The notes beneath the pieces were generated by a model. It saw only the letters and a list, made by a program, of their open reading frames with translations, did no database searches and was not told the DNA's origin. Shown one piece after another: positions 55,608 through 64,000 of a stretch of DNA of 64,000 nt (within the stretch, counting starts at the first letter, position 1; every line of letters starts with the position of its first letter). Source of the stretch: Pristionchus mayeri (lineage: Eukaryota > Nematoda > Chromadorea > Rhabditida > Neodiplogasteridae); NCBI GenBank assembly GCA_036245805.1, contig BTRK01000002.1:41212661-41276660 (forward strand), written 5' to 3'. Made by a program: the position numbers and the translations under genes.

Positions 55608-56513
55608 ACATTTTGGCTCTGCAGGAATAACGAGGTCCCAATGGAAATCTGCCGGAATATCGAGGTCCGAATGGATTCGAAGGATTAACGAGGTCCGAAT
55701 CGGATTATCAAGGTCCCAATCACAAGATGCTTTTGTAAAATATTTCGTCATAAATATGCCAAATGACATCATCTTTATGCAAGTATGCAATACTCGCACT
55801 AGTTCAATTGCAACATGTCGTGCAGTGCTGAATTTGAGATCGTATGTCAGTCGACTACCTCTCTGCTCTTGCTAATGCTCGTTACAGCTTCCCCATGCAC
55901 CTGTCTCACCTCCCCATCTTCTTCTTCTTTGCTCATTCCTCCTACTGCTCATTCCGTCGAGCACATCAGTTGTGACATCAAGCAGCCGCGAGGGAATGCG
56001 TTGCTACATGATCTTCCTTATTTTCTTCGTGGCCATTGGTACTGGTCGGTTTCGCCCCATGCTCCGTTTGAGCAAGAGCCAGTTAAACAACGCTTACAAC
56101 TCAAAATCCCATGGACGATCTGGCTCATCGTCTTTCGGCAGCTAGTCATATCCCCGAGCACCACTATCGCATAGACGAGAAGTTATTTACGAGACATACG
56201 TTCATGTTCCTAAGTTTGCATCGGTACCTCCCTCGTCGACGGTACAGCCATCAGCTACTCTGACTTCGAAATCTACGATGAAGACTACAACCACTACGAA
56301 GATTTTCAAAATAAGAACATCAACTGCCCACAATTTTCTTTTCTATTTGCATCAATATTGAGTAAAACAACTTTAAAAATAACAAAAATTATTGGGACCT
56401 CGATATTCCGAATGGGACCTCGTTAATCCACGGGGGCCCATTGGGACCTCGTTATTCCATTCGGACCTCGTTAATCCATTCGGACCTCGATATTCCTACA
56501 GAGCCGACATTTT
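55608..56513. mobile_element. Inverted-repeat element with ACGAGGTCCNAAT subterminal repeats
   Basis: Ends ATTTTGGCTCTGCAGGAATA on the left and ATGTCGGCTCTGTAGGAATA read from the right. Next to each end are four to five copies of AACGAGGTCCGAATGGAT-type repeats in opposite orientations. The core has low-complexity frames: 55,815-56,174 with a hydrophobic start, and a Thr/Lys run near 56,280. None is recognised. Repeated subterminal motifs are typical of transposase binding sites. Confidence 0.65.
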
Positions 56514-56889
56514 TAGTAAATTTAAAAATAGTAAAACTACTCATTCTTTCGCTTTCGTAGTTATGCCTTTGCTATCCGTGTATCACGCTACCTCAGCTTA
56601 TAATATCAGTGTTTGTTGTCAGTGAAAATAATATTACAATTCGAGGAATGAACAAGTACCGAACTGTGGTATACCGAATTCATTGTTTTCCATGCATGTG
56701 TATTTGGCAAGATACCTCTACAAAGGAGCTTTCTCGCTTTCATCACTCTTCTAGTGGACGCTAGCCCAGAAGTACGTGTATCTTTTCGTATTATTTTTTT
56801 GGAGTAAATTTCAAAATTGAATCATTTATGAATCAATAATAATTATAATATCATTACTCCCATTGCAGATTGCTGTGAATAGCATGTGA

Positions 56890-57057
56890 GCAAATAGTGT
56901 GGATCAGATTCTCAAAGATTTCTCAAAGGCCGACGCTAACTCAGATGACTACCTCGATATTGATGAAGTGGTTGACTTTTCCTATGACACAATCAATTGG
57001 CTCAATCAAGTAGATTTGAACGAAGATAAGGCGATTAACATCATCCATTGTTTGTGA
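56890..57057 (+). pseudogene. EF-hand protein fragment
   Basis: A 55-residue frame containing one canonical calcium-binding loop (DANSDDYLDIDE: D1, N3, D5, Y7, D9, E12) and a second, degenerate loop (DLNEDKAINIIH) without the position-12 Glu. It ends at TGA. An in-frame TGA lies just upstream of the first residue, and no well-placed partner exon was found, so this is either the last exon of a gene whose other exons I cannot see or a remnant. Confidence 0.5.
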
Positions 57058-57925
57058 ATGGTATGATTAACCATTGAATGTTAATTTGATAATCCAAGTA
57101 TCTTGTTCTGATCGATATTTCACAATCCTCACGAACTTATCCAGCTGAGTACACTTTATATTTTCATATAAATTAATCGTATTAATGCGTTTGTATTATT
57201 TGAGTTTATAATACTTATAATGTATTTATAAAACGACGAAATGCACCTTCGAGATTGTAGCACAAATATAGCATGATTTTTTATACTTCGATAAAGAACG
57301 CTACAAATTGTGATAAAAGGGGATATCTTAACAAAAAAATGGAAACATAAATTGAATTTTGAACATAAATGTTATGGCGCGTTTATTATCACCGTTTCCT
57401 CTTTTACTGGTCAGGAACGGGTCGAGGGAGGTCGGCGGTCGACGAAGGAAGGGGTCAATGAGAGGGGATCTGAAGAGGGCAAATGCACAAAGTCGAAGCG
57501 TGAGACGGTAAAATTAGGTGATTTGATGGGTTGGAAATATACCATTGCACATTCATCTTACAACAGTTTCAAAGATCAGAGTGGGTTTGTGTGCATCATC
57601 TGTGCTCTTTTTAAATCGCGAAACTGGCTGTTATCTGATCTGATGCTGTCTGATGCTATCTAGCACACCCAGTCTTCAAGCTCAACTGGACAGAAACAAC
57701 TTGTGCATACATATTTTTCGGCGACACAGTAGAATCAATGTGATCTACAGTAAAAATTCATTCAGTCAATCACACTGACTTGTGAAAACATAACAATGTT
57801 CTCACATTCGCACAAATGACTTCAAGTTCTGAAGAATGTGCGAGAACTGCCTGCGGGCATTTAGCCATGGCGAAGTGAGAGAATGTGGGAGGCGAGAGAC
57901 GAATCATCTCTCATCACCAGTACCT
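57058..57925. other. Intergenic, no gene recognised
   Basis: The open frame 57,310-57,663 (Lys/Glu-rich middle) has no domain. AT-rich on the left. The TTAA of transposon copy 2 is at 57,926-57,929. Confidence 0.4.
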
Positions 57926-58226
57926 TTAAAGGGACCTGGCACTCTTAGAACATTGACGCTCATATGAAATCTATCACCTTTCCGATCATTTTTGTAAAAA
58001 AAAATAAAAATAAAAATAAATTGTTAAGTGGAGAATGAAGATCAAAGTTCAAGACCGGAGCCGCGTTCTAGACTGGGTGCAGAAACTGCGGAAAGTTGAG
58101 GCGCACGCTCGCTCTACACCAATTTTTCATATTTCCATTTTTACCGTATTTTCATCGATTTTTTGTGTAGTTTCAAGTTTTTCCATTACCCATATTTATC
58201 GAACACACAATATCTGATTCAGCATC

Positions 58227-58490
58227 ATGGAATTAGCGAGATATAAACGGTGTTTCTTGTGCAACGAAGTTGCGCTATGGACCAAACGATTTCCCCCCGC
58301 CAGTCGTCTTGTTAAACAGAGGGAATGGGTTCTACGATTGAACAAAGATGATGAGGAGACGGCGGATCTGCTCAACAAGCATCGACAGAAAAAAGATCCC
58401 CGATGGTGTGAACGCCATTTCGACAAGCAGATCGACGACCTTCCCATTGACGTGAGTTCCCCTACCTTTACTGCCTGCTATCTAGTATAA
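58227..58490 (+). pseudogene. THAP exon of transposon copy 2
   Basis: Same exon as 52,312-52,088: KRCFLCNEVALW, PPASRLVKQREW, DPRWCERHFDKQIDD. All four C2CH ligands are present. It is cut off from the rest of the transposase by the rearrangement, so it cannot make a full protein here, but the domain alone could still bind element ends. Confidence 0.75.
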
Positions 58491-59036
58491 ATGCAACAAG
58501 ATTCATTCACTCAAATCATGTGTCTTGATTTCGTTCCTGGTTTGAAAAAAAGGAATACTTTGGTACAAATCGTTCATGGCCAACTGTTTCACCCCAACTT
58601 CTAATTAGCCACGCGAATTTCATGTTTTAATTTTGAGCCTTTCAAAGCAACGCCCATAGCTCACTAATAGGTTATTATTTATCTCTACTATACAATTAAT
58701 ATTTATATTGATTTATAAATATTAAATTGTTTATTTTAAAAATATTTACAGCTCGAAATACGCTTAACGATTATCGATTTTTCTTAAATGTTTTGATTGG
58801 TTGTCCTTATGGATTTCGACAGCTTTAAAATATTCTTTTTATATTTGCCGTTCGAAAATGGTGCTGTGAGCAATATAATATGAAAAATCGAGCAATTTAG
58901 AGATAAGTTTTGACAGCGACTTGATTTGAAGAATAATTTTCACATGATTTTTTTTTCATTTTTCTTAGGCACCCCGCCGGATCTATTTTATGTATTATTT
59001 TTCAAAGGCGGATTATCAGTGCCTATATAATTTCAG

Positions 59037-59303
59037 AAGTTCGAGATCATCGACTATCTCTGCTCCAACATGAAGGAGGAGGTTCTCAAGATCGTGCCCG
59101 TCCAGAAGCAGACCAGGTTTGTAATACTGTGAATAGGTGAAAAAGATGTATCGCCTGGTCCGATATAACGCAAAATTGGCAATGCGTGTTCAAGGACGTT
59201 TGATGTACTCGTGTACTTCGAACATTATCGATATGCGCGACATTTTTGTTATTGCAGAGCCGGGTGCTGCACCCGCTTTAAGGCCTTCGCCTCTATTGAA
59301 GAT
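59037..59303 (+). pseudogene. rps-2: RPS2 exons, left copy
   Basis: Exon 59037-59116 reads [20 protein letters not shown], then PVQKQTR, matching ribosomal protein S2. After an intron, the exon at 59,258 reads AGCCTRFKAFASI, where S2 normally has AGQRTRFKAFVAIGD. Intron retained; neighbouring exons absent. Confidence 0.8.
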
Positions 59304-59625
59304 TGATTATCTCGGTGAGTGGGTACTCTTTATCACGTCAGCACTATACCATTTCTGGTACCATGTAGGACAAAATCGGCAATTCGGTACCAGATCCGTA
59401 TCACATCGTAGTGCAGGTACCAGGAATGCATCACGTAGTACCACGACTATACCACGAGGTACCAGACCATCCAATGCCACTAGAAATTTCATATTATCTC
59501 GAATGAATACTTTTTAGACCCTTATAACGCGTGCCTCGAGCGGGTTGAAAAAGGAATATACGTTTCCAGTATTTTCAAAAAGTCGAATTGTTCTCCCTCG
59601 TGTCATAAAAATATTTTTTATGCAG

Positions 59626-59703
59626 TAGTGGACGCGGAGGAAAGGAAGTAGACAAGGAGTGGACGCCCGTGACCAAGCTCGGACGTCTCGCCAAGGACAT
59701 ATA
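59626..59703 (+). pseudogene. rps-2: RPS2 5' exon fragment
   Basis: SGRGGKEVDKEWTPVTKLGR, then LAKDI and TAG. In S2 this precedes the segment at 59,037, so exon order in the element is scrambled. The sequence after TAG (GTTGGCTAGTTTTGATTTTG) is identical in both transposon copies. Confidence 0.8.
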
Positions 59704-59831
59704 GGTTGGCTAGTTTTGATTTTGTGAAGACAAAAAAAGTATTAGCTAGGTTGGTCGAAAAGTATACATTGACAATAACATGCTCCTTTTTATTTACTGG
59801 CAAATATAACATATTGCGGGTACAGTAATAA

Positions 59832-60950
59832 CTAGATTTCCACACTGCGCTGCGAAACCTCGAATTCTTCATCCTCGCTAGAATCCTCGAAGTCCAATTG
59901 CTCTTCTTCATACATGTCGTAGCCCGACTCTCGCTTTGCCTTCTCCTTCACTAGCTCGTCATACACATCGTCCTCTGGGATACCCAGTCGCGCGACTTCC
60001 CTTGCCTCGCTCAGCTCCTCCCGTACTTTCAAGCTTTCCGCCAATATCTGGAAATAAATAAATGTTGAATTTATTTTAGTTGTATTTCGGGAAAGCTAAT
60101 TATTCACCTCGCCCCTCCAAACATGGGTGCCTGCTCCTCTCTTTCTTTTGATGGCTCCCACCAAGCGTCCCTTCCTCTTGAGAACAGTGTTGCCTATTTC
60201 GGCTCTCTGCCCCAGTAGGTCATCGAGCATAAGGCCATTGTAATGGAGCATCGATACTCGCATTTTCAGCTTGTAGTATGGGGGCTAGCTGAACTTATTA
60301 TTCGCTAATGCTGATCTAGTTGTCCATTGTTTTACTAACCATGCAAGCATCTTCGGGGCATACATCAAGCTCAGTGAGTGGTAGCACTCATTGATCGATG
60401 TATCGAACAATGAAGCCGCATTCAAAAATGCCTTTTCGAACCTTGGTGCAAAGACCAGAGAGCGAATCAACTCAACCTCATCAGAATTTGCCTGCGAATC
60501 ATGATATAATTTTCGAATATGGTCTCGCAGATTGACTAACCATCAGTATCTCTCGCTTTTCGCCCTTCTTCAGCCTCTTTAGTATACCATGCTCACACTT
60601 GGTGACAAGTTCGAAGCCATCGCCCTATTATTGAATTGTTTCATTGCGATCGCAATATTTGTTCACCTTGTTCCATTTATGCTTCCCCTGGATGCGCATG
60701 ACGAACGACCTAACTACTTCTAGTGCACGTTTTCGATCTTTCAATAGAGGGTATTTATTATGGACGCAATATAGATGGTTGAAAAACTTCTGATAAATTG
60801 GAGCGAGTGCGGGATTAGCTTTTACGAGCTAAATGGTCATTATTTTTTAAAAGAAATATATGTTCTCGTCCCACCCTTCCACCATTCTTTTCTTATTGGT
60901 CGCTGGACGTGCCACCAATCATTGAGTACTGCAATATGTGCAGTTTTGGG
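59832..60950 (-). pseudogene. C-terminal half of transposase, copy 2
   Basis: Nearly identical to 49,514-50,640 (MAESLKVREELSEAREVARL; TSINECYHSLSLMYAPKML). A C-to-T difference gives a stop near 60,285 (SALANNKFS stop) where copy 1 continues. No upstream half is attached, so it is non-functional. Confidence 0.8.
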
Positions 60951-60972
60951 CTCCTCTCGAGATAATCAATCT

Positions 60973-61232
60973 TCAATAGAGACGAAGGCCTTGAAGCGGG
61001 TGCAGCACCCGGCTCTGCAATAACAAAAATGTCGCGCATATCGATAATGTTCGAAGTACACGAGTACATCAAACGTCCTTGAACACGCATCGCCAATTTT
61101 GCGTTATATCGGACCAGGCGATACATCTTTTTCACCTATTCACAGTATTACAAACCTGGTCTGCTTCTGGGGCACGATCTTGAGAACCTCCTCCTTCAGG
61201 TTGGAGCAGAGATAGTCAATGATCTCGAACTT
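60973..61232 (-). pseudogene. rps-2: RPS2 exons, right (inverted) copy
   Basis: Inverted copy of 59,037-59,303: exon 61232-61156 and exon about 61018-60973 (AGCCTRFKAFVSIED). It has Val in KAFV, as in normal S2, where the left copy has Ala. Confidence 0.8.
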
Positions 61233-61775
61233 CTGAAATTATATAGGCACTGATAATCCGCCTTTGAAAAATAATACATAAAATGGATCCGGCGGGGTGC
61301 CTAAGAAAAATGAAAAAAAAATCATGTGAAAATTATTCTTCAAATCAAGTCGCCGTCAAAACTTATCTCTAAATTGCTCTATTTTTCATATTATATTGCT
61401 CACAGCACCATTTTCGAACCACGAAAATAAGGGGAATATTTTAAAGCTGTCGAAATCCATAAGGACAACCAATCAAAACATTTAAGAAAAATCGATAATC
61501 GTTAAGCGTATTTCGAGCTGTAAATATTTTTAAAATAAACAATTTAACATTTATAAATCAATATAAATATTAATTGTATAGTAGAGATAAATAACAACCT
61601 ATTAGTGAGCTATGGGCGTTGCTTTGAAAGGCTCAAAATTAAAACATGATATTCGCGTGGCTAATTAGAAGTTGGGTGAAACAGTTGGCCAATCACGATT
61701 TGTACCAAAGTATTCCTTTTTTTCAAACCAGGAACGAAATCAAGACACATGATTTGATCGAAAAAATAAGCGTAC

Positions 61776-61886
61776 CTGTCAATGCCCATGAAGGCCTTCT
61801 TTTCGGCAGTGATCTGGAAGCGTCCGTGGCCGAACTTGGAGGAAGTGTCGATCCACTTGAGGGCAAACTTATCGCCGGTCGACTCC
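61776..61886 (-). pseudogene. rpl-3: RPL3 exon fragment
   Basis: One exon with good acceptor and donor reads STGDKFALKWIDTSSKFGHG, then RFQITAEKKAFMGIDR. This matches the C-terminal region of ribosomal protein L3 (WIDT-SKFGHGRFQ---EK-AFMG). Other exons are not visible. Confidence 0.85.
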
Positions 61887-62131
61887 CTGAACGGAATAAG
61901 ATGAAGTACAGGACATGTTTTCTACCTACAAATCCTGCCCACTAAACACATGAATATAGTACACGAAATAACAATGTCGCAGAGTATGTCGAAAAAACCT
62001 GACTCTTCTTTTTACGTGCTCTTTCGCCAATCATGAAGCAATAGAGAGTGCGATAAGGAGAAAGTTGGGCAATTTTCCCAGGAAAGATGAGTCAAACTAA
62101 AGAATTGAGAACCAAAGTAAACGGGACAAAC

Positions 62132-62243
62132 CTTGCTGGGAGGAAGGGGCGAAAGGGATCATCTTGTTCCCATCGATGTTGGTGTTCATCACACGATGGA
62201 TGTGCTGGAACTTCTCGGGCATGGTGAGGGACGGTATGGCCCT
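62132..62243 (-). pseudogene. rps-18: RPS18 first-exon fragment, copy 2
   Basis: [20 protein letters not shown], then [16 protein letters not shown]. The first part matches ribosomal protein S18; the tail is shared with copy 1 at 48,967-49,078. Splice sites are kept on both sides. Confidence 0.75.
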
Positions 62244-62954
62244 CTGTAATGCGCACAATATTATAGTTTAACAAACAATAATACACACGCCACGGTAAAG
62301 AGACGAAGGTCATCAGTCTGGTTCAACGAAACAACATTCTAGCGTGATTGACTGGGTTCGTGTCGTGAATTTCAAGCGGGAATGTTCAAAATAGTGATTA
62401 GCTTGAAGCAATCTAGAAAATAAGTACTGAATGAGCCAATAATACAAAGAAAATGCCAAGAGACGTCGGAAAAGAATCAGAAGCTCCAAGAGGAACTTGG
62501 CAAACTGCCAAATCCCACCATATCGCTGTTTAGCGGACCATAGCGAATCAACGTTACTCTCGTACTGGGTATTTCAATACCGTACTTTTAACTGCATAAA
62601 TTAATTATTATATTAATTTGTATTATTTTTTATTTACATTTATCATAATATTTGGTTATTTAAAGTGAAGTGAAATAAATTCATGATATAATGCCAAATC
62701 CCTTTAAAATGGTGGGTGTTGTGAACTTTATCTGTTATTTATTTTTACAATCACTTCTTATCTTGTTCTCGTTTAGTTCTCGATTTCACGCGAACGATTG
62801 GAAGCGAAGAACTGAGTGAGATGACATCGTTTGCCGTTGAAATCGGGGGAAATTTGAGAATATCGTCCAGATGTTGCAGTCTGCGTTGAAGGACAGTGCT
62901 AGCAGGTTTCGAGCTTTTAGAGATGTGTATTATATTTTTTTACAGTGATTACTG

Positions 62955-63834
62955 ATGAAACAAGCATTTTGGGATGGCCAAGTCGATGACATTATGCGCA
63001 GACTAGGAACATCAGTCAAAGATACAATTCATTGGTTGGCAAAGAGGAGAATTGGGAGACGAAACGATACGGATATTGAGTTTGTGAGTTTGAATAACTA
63101 GTGAATTTAATAGAACCTGTAGATTTACAACACATGTGAAAATCATTATATTTTCGTGACTGGAAAATGTTCATTGTAGGCTTTCGAGAATAATGAAGAA
63201 GAAATTATGCTGCATGGATCTGATGTGGAACAGGAATTAACGGGCGATGAATCGGAGACGAATGCCAATGTGAACATCGAGAAGGATCAAAATCGACCGA
63301 TAGATTCACATATCAAGAACCCTTACGGGAAATTTGAATGTGACGTATGTCATAAAGAGTTTTCGTTGAAAGGCAACATGCTTAGACACAAGGACATACA
63401 CTCAGGTAATACCTGTGTATATCGCTTATTTGAATATATCAACTTTAGAAAAATATGGGACATATAAGTGTGATGTGTGTCAGAAGCAATTTACATCGGA
63501 ATACAACCTTATCAGGCACCAGTTAATTCACTCAGGTGCGTTTACATTCCAAAAACTTCAACATTATCTAATTAATTAAGAACAAAAAAGTTTAGACGAT
63601 GATGCTGTGAAGCGGCCATTCAAATGCCATCAATGTGATAAACGGTTCAGCGCTGGTAACAGACTCAAGGAGCATCTACTAACTCATCTACGTCAGTTGT
63701 TGGTTTTAATCCCTTAACTTCATCATTTGTTTCAGCCCTGGACGATCCTCGTAGAAAACCAAAGATATGCGCAATCTGTGGAAAAAGGTTTACTGGATCA
63801 GCTACTCTTTACAGTCACGTGAAAACACATGATC
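62955..63834 (+). CDS. C2H2 zinc-finger protein D, 3' end outside window
   Basis: A paralog of gene C. ATG at 62,955 opens [20 protein letters not shown], then [12 protein letters not shown] (exon to 63083). Next are the acidic exon with the first finger (63180-63405; [10 protein letters not shown]) and finger exons 63449-63535 ([10 protein letters not shown]), 63596-63691 ([10 protein letters not shown]) and 63736-63834 (ICAICGKRF), all with intact C2H2 ligands and the family phase. A further upstream exon module is recognisable at about 62,860-62,907 (ENIVQMLQSALKDSASR), but its donor phase does not fit the next exon and the ATG before it (62,821) is out of frame. It may be 5' UTR or decayed. 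The gene continues beyond 63,834; no further finger is seen before the window ends. Confidence 0.75.
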
Positions 63835-64000
63835 GTGAGCAAGTTTGATTGGCAAGATTTAGAAAATTAACTATAATCATTCTTATGTTTATTCTTTATT
63901 CACAAAAAAAATTGTATGGGGGGAGTGGCATTATGAGGAGGTTAGGTGGTATTTTGGCTCGGGCGAGCTTGTGGGTGGGGCCGATCTGTGTTACATTTGA
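63835..64000 (+). other. Intron or end of gene D
   Basis: Begins with the GTGAGC donor of the last finger exon. G-rich after 63,918. No acceptor followed by a finger is visible before the edge. Confidence 0.4.

Larger units (their letters stand above)
58510..61760. repeat. Inverted repeat within transposon copy 2
   Basis: Arms of about 800 bases (about 58,517-59,310 and 60,955-61,758) are inverted copies, including the RPS2 exons. Markers: GTGTCTTGATTTCGTTCCTG facing its inverse near 61,735, and CCCATAGCTCACTAATAGGT facing its inverse near 61,605. The arms flank the inverted transposase half. Confidence 0.75.
57930..62703 (+). mobile_element. Kolobok-like THAP transposon, copy 2 (rearranged)
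   Basis: TTAA at 57,926-57,929 and 62,704-62,707; ends AGGGACCTGGCACTCTTAGA (left) and AGGGATTTGGCATTATATCA read from the right, so the ends are inverted relative to copy 1. Inside, the THAP exon is on plus, but the C-terminal transposase half (59,832-60,950) is on minus, the same orientation as in copy 1. The middle of the element has therefore flipped. It carries more ribosomal gene sequence than copy 1 (RPS2, RPL3, RPS18). Confidence 0.8.

Noticed and set aside
55815..56174. 119-residue open frame with hydrophobic start
   Set aside because: Low-complexity Ser/Leu/Pro, inside an inverted-repeat element, and overlapped by other frames of equal quality.

Overview
The window looks like a piece of a nematode nuclear genome, probably a free-living rhabditid or diplogastrid. 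The evidence is dense small introns with TTTTCAG-type acceptors, nematode-style chemoreceptor fragments, possible spliced-leader acceptors and many short palindromic repeats built from TACAGTACC/TACCGTAAC words. Gene models were assembled by hand from splice sites and reading frames, so exon edges are good to a few bases at best.

Layout. 1-4,055: end of a C2H2 zinc-finger gene (A) and a small acidic protein. 4,580-8,758 (minus): a complete 17-exon carboxylesterase with a C-terminal membrane anchor. 9,400-12,580 (minus): one chemoreceptor-like gene and a decayed second copy. 12,581-15,165 (minus): a 5'-truncated LINE. 15,205-20,023 (minus): zinc-finger gene B, broken by a 1.64 kb TTAA-flanked foldback element. 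20,487-31,900: mostly palindromic elements, minisatellite-like DNA, two orphan finger exons and three tandem RPS29-like copies. 31,900-37,690: a decayed gene with SLC17-like exons. 39,055-41,903: a secreted class 3 lipase. 44,066-47,035: zinc-finger gene C. 48,506-52,605 and 57,930-62,703: two copies of a THAP-domain, TTAA-flanked DNA transposon carrying fragments of ribosomal protein genes RPS18, RPL3 and RPS2. Between them lie a secreted protein of unknown function, an EF-hand fragment and another inverted-repeat element. 62,955-63,834: start of zinc-finger gene D.

Two themes link the parts. First, the zinc-finger genes are one paralogous family: one finger per exon, every finger exon with the same splice phase, and shared N-terminal modules. 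Second, TTAA-flanked inverted-repeat elements recur: a foldback inside a finger exon, elements carrying tRNA-like sequence, a small hairpin, and the two large transposons that encode a Kolobok-like transposase. These may all be clients of one transposition machinery. The best candidate for an undescribed system is this TTAA family: an autonomous transposon that has captured intron-bearing ribosomal protein gene fragments, plus small relatives carrying pol III promoter-like boxes.
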